The translations under genes were made by a program, and so were the position numbers. A model generated the notes under the pieces. That model made no database searches. It was not told the origin of the DNA and saw only the letters and a list, made by a program, of their open reading frames with translations. From Lepidonotus clava (taxonomy: Eukaryota > Annelida > Polychaeta > Phyllodocida > Polynoidae), in contig OW387140.1 in assembly GCA_936440205.1 (NCBI GenBank), positions 21,015,659 through 21,079,658 of the forward strand: a stretch of DNA of 64,000 bases. The letters are read 5' to 3'. This document shows, piece by piece, positions 32,428-45,342 of this stretch (its first letter is position 1; each line of letters opens with the position of its first letter).

Positions 32428-33887
32428 TTAAGGTCATAGTATGAAAAACTGATTCATCAAATGTAGTGTCAAAAGGTAAAGCACTGTTTTGGTCTGTATG
32501 ACATAAACTGCATACCCAGTTACTATACATGGTCAGTTCTCTCTAGGTCTTATACCGTTATACCATCATTCATTACACTAGCCATTGACATACAATCTAT
32601 CGTTGTAAAAAGTGTTTCTCAATGTTTATCACAGATTCTAGATGAAATGGATAAACGTCAAGTTTATCCAACTCAGAGAGTCCAACCGGTTAGAACTACT
32701 GCTAGTTTAATTTATAATCATCAATGGAAGCTGATGACTTTTTCATCCAGTTGGACAGAAAGTGGCAGGAAAAATAACTACCGGTAGACAAGCAATAACA
32801 CGCCAATAATTCAAGAACCAAACATGAACATCGAAATGCCACCATTCACACAGATCTTTACTGGTATATTATAGGGACCGACAAGCAAACATATAGTTAT
32901 ACAAAATCAAATCAGATCACATAAAATATTGGTGGGCCTGAAATTTAAGGGACAAATAATTAATTTTTAAAATAGCTACATCAGTAATTAATGAAATGCG
33001 ACACTCAACTATTTATTTTTGTACACTGGGGCTGTTTTCATTGAATAGAAACCAATAAATTGAAATATTGATAAGTCATCGCTACACGTCTCGTTAACGG
33101 CACACCCCCTTCCCTCATCTACCCCGACCATGTGGATCTGCTAGAGGAAGCTCGAGATTTAGCCATCATCTGGCCCATTGGCTTTATAAAAATAAGTTCT
33201 TTACAAAAATCATGTCTTCTCATAAAACTCACAATTAGTAAATATTCATCCAATGTACATATAATTAGGTATGAAATTAGTTAGCAGATATGCTCTTGTG
33301 TGGAATAGGCAATCTGGATTTGCCTCTGAAATTCTTTTTCAGATATGCACACTATTATTCTACATTCTTTGTTAAAGATTAGCAATTTTACAATTAAAAA
33401 TGTCATTGATACAAATCCCAATTTCCAGCATGATTTTCACGAGGCAATTGATGGGAACCTGTAGCACTGACCAACGTACGTGTATTGGATTTCAGTAACA
33501 TAATGCTGTATTGTCAGTAGAAATATGTAGTTATTTTGAAGAAAACGCAATCATTTTAAGCAGAAAAAAAAGTTGGCATATCTATATTTGTGTAATGGTT
33601 AAAAAAAACAACACCTTAACTTTGAAAATTCCTAGTGCTTTTTCTTTGATTGTCGACTAAAATTAAATCAATCTGAATACTATCTTCGATTATCATAAAC
33701 AATTTCAATACTTTTACGCACTTCTTGGAAAACTTTCTTCTTTTATTTACTATTACACAACTGCATTATTAGCAGCTGTTATTCAATGCCCGATGGAGAT
33801 TCGATGCATTTACTTTGTGGTAATCGGACGTAAAGACAAGGCACTTCTCTGCATAAAGTATCAAACATAGAAAGACATGACGTTTAA

Positions 33888-34334
33888 GGATAGACCCCAG
33901 TGATGGGAGGGTGAATGGCGTGGCTGCCTTTAATTGTAATCATTAAATTTGTTTATTAAAGTATTAAAAACAGAAACATCATTAGATAGCCAATAGATAA
34001 TCTTATCTATTGATATAACTTATATAAAAACGCATAGGACAATAGCTCCGTAAATGGTTTGCAAACTTAAAAATCATGATATTTGAATTTAATTTTTTAA
34101 CATGAATATCTCAGTTGATTTTTCACTTAGAACTTTGAAATTTTTGGTAGATTTTCTTGGTATATAGATGGAAGGAACCGTGTCTCAAATTGTTCTAATA
34201 GGGCCTAGTTTTATTTTTATGAAATGTAGAAAATGTTGTAACAAAACATGATATATAACACTTGATGATCAGAGCATTAGTAAAAAGCGCATTATTGCTT
34301 TCCTGAATTGGCCGTCCATCACTGGAGTCTATCC
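33888..34334. mobile_element. About 450-bp MITE-like element next to the KDSR 3' end
   Basis: The ends GGATAGACCCCAGTGATGG (33888-33906) and CCATCACTGGAGTCTATCC (34316-34334) are inverted repeats with one mismatch. The outer bases TTTA/TAAA may be target sequence. It is AT-rich, non-coding and of unknown superfamily. Confidence 0.6.
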
Positions 34335-34422
34335 TAAAGTCAATTCTTTAATATTTTTATAAAAAAAAAATTTTTAAAAATCGGGCGGAGAGTCGATCAA
34401 ATACCAATACATTTGCATGTAT

Positions 34423-37400
34423 TCAATTATCGGCAGTAAGTGTTTGTTTCAGCTGATCCCGCTCTAGTTTACATTTTTTGACAATTTTATCAAAATGCAA
34501 CAAGTAGAAGACAGACACAAGTCGCGCTACTCCCATCACGACCACCTGCTGAAGGACGTCACAGAGTGACGTCACGGGTGACATACCACACGTCAGGTTG
34601 GCCAGCATCCACCCGTCGACGCCGACGTAGGACAGGAACCGACCAGCCTGAGAGACATGGTGAGAAAGGGCACAAGACTTAATTAAGGGATCGACTGTTT
34701 TGAGTAACGCAATACTAAATTATTCGGTTGTAAAAATGAAATATATGTTAATAATTTATCAATACAATTGGTGTTAGAGTTAATGTAAAAAATAATGATT
34801 TCATGAAGTATGTATTGGAAACACATAGAACTTGTTAGAATGAAAAACATAACATATCGCGTGTATATATTAGATTGAAGCGAACAACAATTTTCCGATT
34901 TTAAAAATATCAATCACTGTCGGTGAATTGGCCCCTACATACCCTAGCATCCTTCATGAGAACTTTGGCCACATACTCCGGTTGGAACAGTCCAGCCGTC
35001 TCGGAAATGAGGCGGGTCTCTTTAGGCTGCATTCAAAGATGTATAAATGTGTTAAATTTATTAGGTATTACGCATTTCTGGAAGTTTATCCGAAATGCTG
35101 GGAAAATTTGATCGGGGCATTAAATTTTTATACTGATCACTGAGTGTGTTGGATGAACGAAGTGGAAATCCGAAAAGCTATTGGAATTTTGCTGAATATT
35201 ATAACTCTCAAGACGGTCTTGATAAAAGATCAATTGAAGTAAAGTAAGGACATGAAAGGACATACAACAAAAGGAGTAATTGTACCTTGCATTCATTTTC
35301 GGCAGCAAATCCTGGCGTGTCAGTATCTGGGGGGAATGCCATTGTGACTCGGATATTGTAAGGTTTCACCTATCAATGACAATCAAAATGAGGCACGTTA
35401 GCTTTAAGAGTATATTTTCAGGAATAGTCACTAAGAAGACACATGTATATCAAACGATCTACAAGAAACTTCAGGGGAGAACTCCTTTATCAAAATACCT
35501 TAAAAGGGTGACAGTTCATTTTCCATGGCTTTTCCATGACCAATTACAATTTTCCAGGTACAATTTTTTAGGTTTTCAAATAGCTACCATAGTTTGTAGT
35601 ATTATTTTTTATGATATTTTTCCGTGTCTTTTTTTCGGTAAATGCATTATGCCAATAGGGTAGGGTTAGGGGTAGTGATGAGCGTGACAGGCTAGGGTAA
35701 AGAGAATGAACATTTAGTTGTTTTTCCCAGATTGTTTATAAGAATAGTTCTAGAGAAATTATTTTGGAATTGAAAAAAATGTATTTGGTTTAATCATTTC
35801 TTGATTTCTCAAAAGAAATTTACACCTGTAAGACTGCCAATTTTCCGTTTATTTTTCCCGACAATCTGACAATCAGGGCCCGTTGGATCAGGTCAAGTGT
35901 TTGAGTGTGTGTCCATCTTTACACATACTCCTTTCTGCCTATGTATAGCTCTACAGACCACACCTCAGTTCGAGTCTATGGTAGCATACCTCCATTTGAA
36001 GAGATTCAGCCAAGCCTCGTAGGGCGTACTTGGAGGCCGCATAGCCGCCGTAGCCAAACAAACCGATCTGCCCGGCCTGAGAGGAGACGAACACTACACT
36101 GCCCTGCTCGTACTTCTTCATGCCCGGCAGCACGGCGCGGGTGGCATATACACTGCCCATGTAGTTAACGTCCATCAGTTTCTGAAGGAAAGCATGAATA
36201 CCCGGTATCACTACTTAAAATTTTACATTATAATTTAGCTGTACTACATTGTAAACGTGTTTTTATCTATATCTATATGAGCCATATTTAATGAAATTAT
36301 ATAAGATTCAAGAATTCAAGAAACACAAAGGTGAAAGAAGATTTTCTTGATGTCTCACGTATCGTAATATACACTTGTAAAAAAGGTGGTGTACATAAAA
36401 CAGATTTTACCTTGATATCATCTAGAGATGTGTCCTCAAAGCGGCCACTCGTAGACCAGCCAGCACAGTTTACAAGCATCAACACGGGGCCTTGTTTCTC
36501 CTCAGCCTGCAACGGATAAAGCAGGATATGCCATGTATAGTGTAAATACAATAGTGTCAGTAACCTTTGTGGTCACGCCTTACTGGCAGAAGGTATCTGG
36601 TAAAGGTCTTTATACAAGGTAAGAAACATGATAAGTACCCCAAATTATGTCGGATCAACGAGGGTAGAAGGTTCCTTCTACTTTCGTTGGTTGGATGTAT
36701 TGTAGTCGATAAATAAATGTTCAGTATCAATGAGCTTCAACCTTTGATTACAATTCAAGTAGATTTAATGTGCTGGAGGATAAGAATTAATTATATTTAA
36801 CCATTTCTTTTTCAAATTATTAATCCTAAAGCCTCAAAACCAAGGTCTGCTCTCCCCAGACATTATTATATGAAACATTTGTCACTGCCTTATTTTTAAA
36901 ATTTTATGAGAATTTTCATACCTGCTTTACGGCTTTCTCCACTGCATGGTAATCGCGACATAAATCAACAGATATACAGAGAACACGCTGCAAGAAAAAA
37001 TGGGGAAATATTCGTCACCAACGCATACCATGGATTTGCTAATCGTATACTACATGCCATCTGGGACAGGCGGCAAATAAGGACAAGCATCAAAAACTTC
37101 TTTTATGTTTTTTTTAAAAAGAACTATCCAGGATCATGAAGTTGATTACCACTGGAATGCTAAAATATGGATAATTTAAAGACTTGTTTCGTCTTTCCTC
37201 CATATAATAGAATAAGTTTATACAATGCCTAGGTTTGAGCTTACCTGGAGATCTTTGTTCCTTAAATGCTTGTCCACTTCTGTTTTCGCTTCAACCAAGC
37301 GATTCTGTTCAAGAGAATTCCAAGCGTATCAATAGATAGATATTGGTGTACACAAAATAAATTGCATTAATAATTTACACACTCAACAGACTGAACATCT

Positions 37401-40400
37401 GATGGTAAGTCTTTGGAGGCACACTTGCTAGTAGCCACTATAGGCACCCCCAAAGCAATAACATGATAATTATCAATAATTTTACAAATAGTTGAATGAA
37501 AATTTCCTATAGGCTGAAAACAAAAATAAATCAAGGAGACTTGCTTTGGATTTGGCTTAGGCCTACCGGACTTTTGTCTTCAGATGGGCTACAGAACAGG
37601 CAGTTTAGTTTAGGTTTGGCATGTGAAACAGTACTTCTAAATCAATTTGGTGATATATCCAATCCCTCTGATCAGGGTGAACGATAAGCTAACTCAAAAC
37701 CATGAATCTACCGCAGGCTCATGAGAATTGAAAGGTGTATATAGCATTTATATTTAGGACAAAAAATAGGAGTAGCCTGATACAAAATAAACATACGTAT
37801 TCCTGTTGAAATTAAATACATACCTGATTTCTGGCTAATAATGTTACATTTGCGCCATTCCTTACTGCTTCAATTGCCACTGCTTTACCGATACCGCTTG
37901 ATCCCCCGGTGACCTGAAGCAAAACAAAATACATGTATAGATGTAGACTAGATTATGTTGGTGACAAGTCCAAAATGGAACAGTTTATGGAACCATGTTA
38001 TTTTTTCATCAGCAAACTGCATGATACGGCATGTGATATCTTTAAACAAGCTTTGTTATTTAATGATGATTCAAAGCCCAATGGCAAAATATGAGCTTAC
38101 TCGCTGGTTTCAAAATTTACAGATGTAGATACATATGAGACCTATCAGTATGGTTATGGACCTAACCGAAATATCTATTTATAGTCATGGGTCCCTGGTA
38201 TCACACTTAGGCCTGGTATTGTCTATCATCCGTGAAATTGTACAAAAATATATAGATCCATGTAGAAAGAATCTGTAATGCTACTCAAAACCCGGACTGA
38301 ATTTCAAACTTGGGAAAGTGTTTCCTAAACAAAGACATTTTAAAGTATCACAGGAACCTACACCCCAAAAGGGCAAACTTACTACTTTTTTCACCGCCTT
38401 AACCCTTTCCTAACGGCCCCATAGAAAATCAATCATATATGATCGATGGTCAACTTTTACTAACTACAGGCTCTAGAAAATGTAGAACCTAATGTCGTAA
38501 TTTTTGAATAAGTGTATACGATGTGGTATCTAACACTGCAACCAGAAAGTAATTTTTATCCATTGATAGCTCTACGTATATTTTTGGGGGCATAAATTGC
38601 TGTTCCCTTCAGAAATTTCACACATCTATAAAAAGTATCTAGTATATAGGCCTAGTATCTATAGATCTATAGTCAATACTTGTTTTTATGTTTAACCACC
38701 TTTTTACTGCTTCTTTTTGCATATTTTTTTTCTTTCCAATAGATTTTAACCCTTTGCTGTTCCACAGTTTTGACATTTTCCATTGTGAGATGCAACATCT
38801 CCCACTTTGGCTTTGGGGTTTACCACAAAAAAACAATGCAATATAAGCAATCTATATATCATTTGAAAGCTTATTATCCAAGGTGAGTTATCAAAAGATC
38901 AAATTTCTTAAATATCTACTTTTGGGTCATGTGACCCAGGTCATGTGACCTAAGAAATTTCAAAATTTTCAGTAAATTTTCAGCATTTTTTGAGAAAATC
39001 AAGGAAAAAATGATTAAATATTAATCTGAGAGAAAAACTTATTATTGATGAATTGTAGGCAGTAAAATTTGGAATAAGATGATATACATTATGAAAATAT
39101 ATGTCAAAGTTGTCATTTAATTTTTATTGGATCAATTTAGTACTGTTCGCAAGAAAATTTGAGAAATTTAGCAAAATCATGACAATTATTTTTGCATGAT
39201 AAGGTTTAAGGACACCATGGAGTAAGAAATTACCTTAGAAATGTATTGTATGTCATATAATTATATGTATTTATGGTTTAAGATTTTATCCATGCAATAG
39301 GAAATGTTAAGCAGTCTTTTTCTGGAAAGGATAAGCATTTTATGACAGGATGTGCCTATGACATCGCTAAGTGCGCAGCTGGTGTAAAAATCTTGGTAAT
39401 ATTGAGCTATTTGGGGAAATTGAGTGTGACAGTAAGCATAGTAAAAAAATCATATTAAATCAAAATTTTGCAAAAGGAAACTATTTAATTATCTATAGAA
39501 AAGCTTCTCAAATCAGAATATATCACTATTACCAATATAGTTTCATTCATTACATTTGTTAACCAATATTTCAAAAGTGCTGGCACATAAAATTTAGGGA
39601 AATTTAAGGTTGTTTTTTAAGTTTTACACAAAATTGCTGAAACTGAACCTTTGAAGTCCTCAAAATCATATCAGTCAATATCTTTTTGAAAATGTAACTG
39701 TCTGAGGATGTATGGCAGGACGTAAGGATGAATTGGGATTGAAAAAATTACTGAAATTCATTGAATATCAAAAAAATTATGCCAATTTAAAAGTTTCAGA
39801 CACATATGACCGAAATTTGCATTAGGGAACAGCAAAGGGTTAATCTGAATACTATCATATCTACATACCTCTCCACTTTAAAATTATTTTCTCATTTGGT
39901 CATAAAATACCCATGTTTGTGCATTTCCGAGATAGCTGCCCATGAAAATTAGATCTACTTTAAAAAAAAAAAAAAAAAGTTTTTACAAATGATCTTGGTT
40001 AATTTGTATCTTTCTCTAATACCACTAGCCCAGAAAACGTCCATCCCTGAAAACCAGTGAAAGTAAATTAAAGAGATTTACTGATGTTCAAGTATATTCG
40101 ATCTAGATCTAGATCTACTTAAATTAAAAACTTCTTATTTAAACTAGAAATCCCGCCAATCCGTGAATCGTCAGCAAAGGATTAAATCAAGAACGAAAAG
40201 CAAAATAAACAAATAAGTATTTTGTGGCAATCAGAAGCAAATGTAGTGTATGAATCTGTCCTCTGGGGCCTGCTGTCGGCCTGGCCTGAGCCTGAGGGCA
40301 GTAACTGAGTGAGGCCACTGGCACTGACTCTGACTGAGTCTGAGGGTGTAGATAAGTCTGAGCAGGAAGACTCAGAAGTTTGCCACACGGGTCGGGGACA

Positions 40401-40546
40401 CTTAAAATGCGTGAAATAAAGGAAGGCCTAGTTACCAAAACGTGACATCCCTGAATATTCATATGTGGCGGAGATATTATAGGTGAAAGCATGTACAAAA
40501 GTAAAATAAATGCTACAAATATCGCCACAATAACAAGAAGCGTCAT
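34423..40546 (-). CDS. KDSR: 3-ketodihydrosphingosine reductase, 9 exons, 335 codons
   Basis: KDSR (FVT1) reduces 3-ketodihydrosphingosine to dihydrosphingosine with NADPH, the second step of sphingolipid synthesis, on the cytosolic face of the ER. Exons in coding order: 40436-40546, 37824-37913, 37245-37304, 36922-36987, 36411-36506, 35990-36181, 35286-35369, 34943-35026, 34423-34647. Every exon is phase 0 at both ends and all introns are GT-AG. Residues 1-22 form an N-terminal membrane anchor. The Rossmann motif TGGSSGIG is at about 39-46, LVNCAG at 120-125, FVSSQAG with catalytic Ser at 174/175, and YAASK gives Tyr188 and Lys192. The tail carries the family blocks [21 protein letters not shown] and QQVV. 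Length is close to the human 332. It looks complete and intact. It is convergent with TRPC4AP and divergent from the NO VEIN-like gene. Confidence 0.96.
38403..40181. mobile_element. Possible larger piggyBac-like element in KDSR intron 1
   Basis: TTAA at 38399-38402 followed by CCCTTTCCTAACGG, and the inverse CGTCAGCAAAGGA followed by TTAA at 40182-40185, could be the diverged ends of one element. They resemble the ends of the element at 38750-39839, which would then be nested inside. The match is about 13 of 17 bases, so this is tentative. Confidence 0.35.
38750..39839. mobile_element. 1.09-kb piggyBac-like non-autonomous element
   Basis: The inverted ends CCCTTTGCTGTTCC / GGAACAGCAAAGGG are perfect and flanked by TTAA on both sides (38746-38749 and 39840-39843). 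Both the CCC start and the TTAA target are typical of piggyBac. The interior is AT-rich with no transposase frame. It lies in KDSR intron 1. Confidence 0.8.
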
Positions 40547-40716
40547 GTTGCCTGGCTTTTACACCGGAAGTTTACAGGAGAATAGATCACCAGCCGGAGT
40601 TCATGTGTTTTGTGCACATCTTGCCGAGAATCAGCTTCAGCAGTTTTTGTGCTGCCACCTGGTGTTGAAACGACGTACTAACAGCATACACAGAAATGGC
40701 GCCTAACGAGCAGAAA
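40547..40716. promoter_or_regulatory. Probable bidirectional promoter with a candidate plus-strand 5' exon
   Basis: Upstream of the KDSR start lies an ETS-type CCGGAAG (40564-40570). At 40696 on the plus strand an ATG in good context (AAATGG) opens seven codons, MAPNEQK, followed by a strong donor, GTGAGT (40717). This could be the first exon of a divergent transcript. Splicing to the acceptor at 45333-45334 would put the short frame out of phase with the NO VEIN-like start, so the exon would then be 5' UTR with an upstream ORF. The short frame alone proves nothing. Confidence 0.35.
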
Positions 40717-43427
40717 GTGAGTTTTCCCTTCGAAGCAAGCTTGTAACTGTAATTGATGCTATGCCTCCCTCTGTATACATTAGCTAAAGTATTCAAGCAA
40801 GATATCGTCTGTGGCTCTATGTGTTAGACTGAAGGTTTGGCCAACAGATTAAGTCAACTCGTTTTCTGATCGGTGAATTCACAGTCGGTCATCACGTTTC
40901 ATGTAGACACGTGCGTGCTGTTTTGAACCTCACTTCGTTCGGAAGTTGTGTCGGTCACCCGAACATGGACTGAAATCAGTAGCATGGCAGTCTAATTTTG
41001 AATTTTTCCCACATATCTTTCTTATCTTTGCTACTGTACAACCACACCAAACCTACAACAGGCTCACAATTATCATGTTTTTATGGCATAGCCTGCAAAC
41101 AGTTGGAATAACCTGATGTGTTGTCTGTCCAATCAAATCCTGTTCTGTTATCACGATAACATCGATATCTCCTAGCATAGAACCGTAGTTATTTAGTTGT
41201 GGTGGGCCATAAACTAGGATCTGGAAGTAGGGGATTTCCTTGTTTCGGTTTCGGCCTTGACTGCCAGTCATCGTTTTGACAGGAACGTCCGTGTGTCGCC
41301 GTCTTTTCAAGTCAACAGCCTTGTCTTCAACACACACAGTCTTGTCCAACTACTATTCTACTAGTTATGCCTTGACTTTGATAATAGGTTATTCAGGTGG
41401 TCGAGACTCACCGATTGAACACAATAAGCCAAGTACAGTTACAGGTTTGTTGGATACTAACTTAATTACGACTTTCATCGCTTCCTTTTTCGTAAGATCA
41501 ATAAGCCCATCCCACCTTACATCAACAGTTAAGTTTTTCATGAAATATTTTCTAAATTGCCTCTGTGCTTATTCTCTGAAGGCAGACGTATTAAACAAAA
41601 TCAACCAAAGCAACTTAGTTGACTGATTGCTCCTAAAATTTGTAAAGTGCAGCCTTATATATTGGCCTTTTAAAATCTAATTCCCATGCTAAAGCCTGTC
41701 AGCCCAACCTAGATCTATAGATCTAGATCTAATACATTTTGATTGGCTAGCAAACCTGTTAATCTTTCAATTGATAAAATTTAAGAAATCATAATGTTTT
41801 AGCAATATGGTACTTTGGGATATATATGAAAATATAATTCTTGTTTATAAATTTCAGTAATCCAAACTCTAAGAGACAAGGATGGCTAACATTGGCTTAT
41901 ACAGTTATTCTGTCCAACCTTTGTCCAACCCCGGGGTATCTACCCAATGTGGGATGGGCTAAATCAGAGAATTTAGCACACCTGTTCCCAGAAATGCCTA
42001 ATAGATTTACTTTTGATTTCATATGATTATCACGATATTACAGCTTGTTCTAATCTAGTAAAGGATAGTAACATCTCGGATTTGTAAAATCCTATTTTTT
42101 TGGTTTAGAATTAGTCTAGTGTTATTTCTCATTTGTTTTCCTGGAATCTGAAAAGATATTTTCCAGAGTAAATTGTGATAGACTTATTTTTCACTCCAAG
42201 TCTTCCTTTAGGAATGGTATTATACCGATACGCCACTCGGCCGCCATAACTTTAAGGCACGTGGTTTCTAAAATATTGGTGACTATAAAAGGAAAAGAAA
42301 ATGCCGGTATTTTTTTTATGTCAACTGTGGGCGTTGTTTATACCATTTGATAAGGATTTGCTGGAGAACCTATGCCCCCCCCCCCCCCACCACCACCATA
42401 GAAAAAGCACTAAAGATATGTTGAATCAAGGAGTTGTAGAAGTTTGAAAAATAATGCTAGAGCAAATTTTAAATTTGGTAACTAGTTCTTGACAGGGTTT
42501 TTAATCAATTATGATTTGAGACTACAGTGAGGGGCCCTTTATTTTGGTGAGACCACCTACATTTCGAAGGCTAGTGGCTTGACTGGCCCTTAGATTTTAA
42601 GATTTGTGTCCACTTCTGAAAATCAAGTAAATTTGAGTTTGGGGTAGACATAGATAGCTGTACAATTTAGACCAAACGCCTCCATTTACACTCCTAAGGC
42701 TGTGATGGTGTGTGATGGTGCGGTATGAGTTGGGTTCTCACACCTCGCCCAGTGTATCGTATTTTTTGCGTCAGGCTACATGGTAAAGCCTTTTACCAAA
42801 GCCGTACCCTCAATTTGAAACTTTCAAGCACTTGAATTTTGAGAAGAGATTGCTCTGTCATCTAACCTGTTAGTCTATTCAGTTGTAGAATACAATTTTA
42901 AATCGTTCAATTGTTTATTCTAAGAAGTAATTAATGCATCGTTTTTATAGTATAGAGAAGGTCTGGCTATCCCTTGTTGTTATTACGGTTTTGACATACT
43001 CGCCATCTAAATAATTTGTTAATCATTGCTTGTATAAAAAGTAGCTAATGTAAAGTCGGTCCAAATGTTTGACAACTTAAGATAACATGCCTAGGCAATT
43101 CATGAATAGGTGCGATGATCACATACTTGAGACAACACTCTTCACAATCTTAACACGTGTGGGCACAGATATTACAGACAAGTCGGCTGCCTACGTAAGT
43201 GTAGAAACAAGTAGACGTTCCCAAACAGGCCTTCAAATGACCCCAAACAATATGCTTTAATTATTTTTCTTTTTTTCAATTTCTATATAAAGATATAAAT
43301 AAACATATCATTTGAATATACCCAGAAAATATTCACATTTACACCCAGAGACACATGAAAACTATTTTTTTGGTGATATTGATAAACGCTTTTGGTTTGG
43401 TCTACTAGAAAACATGACAACTGCATA

Positions 43428-43727
43428 CAGGGTTTGACCTTAACATAGAGTAAGACTACTAGTACCGGGTACTATTAAAACCTGGTTTGGCTAGTGCAAA
43501 TTTTGAGCAGCTAGCCTGAAGGACTAGTGGAAAACATATCAGCTCCTAAACAATAAAGTTATGCATGACCTGTTTAGTCAAATTACAATATCTCCAAAAC
43601 AATAGACACATGTAATACATCATTTGAAAGTTCTTTGGGTCGGGCTAGTGAAATCTAGACGGGCTAGTGTAAAATTCTAAGCACTAGCCGAGTGGGCAAT
43701 TAGGAAAAAAGTGAAGCAAAACCCCTG
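43428..43727. mobile_element. CAGGG-ended hAT-like repeat, copy D
   Basis: It begins CAGGGTTTGACCTTAAC and ends AAAACCCCTG, with internal GGGCTAGTG and CACTAGCC words, and is colinear with copies A and B in TRPC4AP intron 1. At 300 bp it gives the likely unit length of the family. No clear 8-bp target duplication is visible. Confidence 0.75.
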
Positions 43728-44240
43728 GTAGTCATTAGGACCGCAGATCGATAAACTGTTAATTTATGTCAACTTTGCCAAAAATAGAGCTCCTGCTACG
43801 CAGCGTTGTAGACGTTTGGAGGCCTGTCAGCATAGACCTTGATGCTTGTAATGAATTGCCTTAACTGCTTAAGTTAGTCTGTTAGTAAACGGTGTTTGGT
43901 AATGCATGCTGCTTGCTTGTTTACAATAGCTTCAACATGTATTATAACAACAGGTATGAGTCGAAACTGCATGATAAAACGTGTATTGTACTACTTTTAC
44001 CATACATTTCAACCGAAGCTGTTTCAACTGTCGGTATTGTTAAATAAATTGAAAACGCCTTCGATATAAGTCTCATCACTTGATTTTAACAGTATAGGAA
44101 TAAAAAGCCGGACGTGGCGGACTCGCTATTAGTAAGACTGATTAAACTGAACAGTCTAACAGTTGAAGAATTTGATCAATAGTAGTGAGGGGTTGCCACT
44201 ATTTTGCACTTCAGATAGTTCTGTTGCATACTTTCTTCTA

Positions 44241-44537
44241 CAGGGTACCAACCACACAGGGAAAACAGGGAAAATGGCAAACAAAAATTCCGACAGGGAA
44301 TTTGGAAATTTTGCCAAAACACAGGGAATTTCATTTGGCCATGTCCTGAAATTCCTGATTCTCAAGATATTGGGGATTTAACATTTTGTTGTTGGGTTGT
44401 CCAAATTTTTTCTGCATGCAGAGGCTTTTAAATTTGAAAAACTTGCTGGATATGACACAGGGAAAAATTGCCGTGGGACAGGGAAATCTCAGGGAAAACA
44501 CAGGGAATTTGAAAATGGACTTTTGGTTGGTACCCTG
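44241..44537. mobile_element. 297-bp hAT-like MITE with CAGGGTACCAACC ends
   Basis: Perfect 13-bp ends CAGGGTACCAACC / GGTTGGTACCCTG are flanked by the direct repeat CTTCTA (44235-44240 and 44538-44543). Inside, ACAGGGAAAA-type words are repeated about eight times. A truncated copy is at 14576-14862. Confidence 0.85.
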
Positions 44538-45342
44538 CTTCTAGTTTGCCATTATTACCGATACTTTATATTGATACCTAGAGGATAAGTATAGAAAAAG
44601 TTTTGTTTGAAATATGATTCCCTTTTTTATCGGTGGGTTCGCAACCTTAAATTTTGTTTTGTTTTGTACATAGAAATGTTATGCATGTAATGTAGACTTC
44701 AGGGGGGGGTATTATACAGGATTTGGAAAGGGGGTTCAATATAAAGGCTAAATACTAAAATGTTGGCCATTCGCGAGTGACGGTTTTTCTCTTTGTCAAG
44801 ATAAAAGTCGCAATCCGGTCTGCCCCTGGACTTTATCAGAAGACATCCCCAGATATTTTGAAAACTTCCGACATTCAAGTTCAACTAGGGTCACTTTCAT
44901 TTTCCCTGATCTATCCCAGAAATATTCAAGATCACCCTCGTCGCCCTCCAGGCCCTCATGGGCTCCAAATTTACAATGCTTGGGAGCACGGGGGCTCCTT
45001 AATTTGAAGGCAAATTATGGTTGATTACAAATTTCGAAAAGTAAAATCGGCTCTAACGGTGGGAACCATTCATAAAAAGAACAGAATAATACATTATTTT
45101 CTAGCTTCAAAAGTTTTCTGTGTAAAAATGGTTCCTTAATTCTGGTGCCGGGCTCTTAGGCTGAGGAGGACTGTAGGGGAGCCTGCTAGACTCCCGTCAT
45201 AATCAGGAACTTCTCGAGGCCTCCTGATAAAACTTTAAAAAGTCTAACCTAAGCCTGAAAAGGAAATGTTTATGGTATTAATTTTCATTTGCTCATGTTC
45301 CTTCCGTTAAGATGTAAATGTTTTTACTGCACAGCGCTCACC

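Larger units (their letters stand above)
31253..34422. other. Intergenic region between convergent TRPC4AP and KDSR
   Basis: AT-rich DNA with two terminal-inverted-repeat elements (31915-32427 and 33888-34334). I see no exon or RNA gene. A minus-strand AATAAA (34210-34215 on +) lies 210 bp past the KDSR stop and could be its poly(A) signal, though it sits inside the second TIR element. Confidence 0.55.
40717..45342. other. Gap between KDSR and the NO VEIN-like gene
   Basis: Mostly AT-rich non-coding DNA with AGATCTAG words (for example near 41710), a C run (42375-42389) followed by CCACCACCACCAT, and two hAT-like MITEs at 43428-43727 and 44241-44537. It may be the first intron of the plus-strand gene. 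A 116-codon open frame at 41276-41626 has no recognisable features. Confidence 0.5.

Noticed and set aside
41276-41626. 116-codon plus-strand open frame upstream of the NO VEIN-like gene
   Set aside because: No recognisable domain, AT-rich composition and no splice partners that give a sensible protein.
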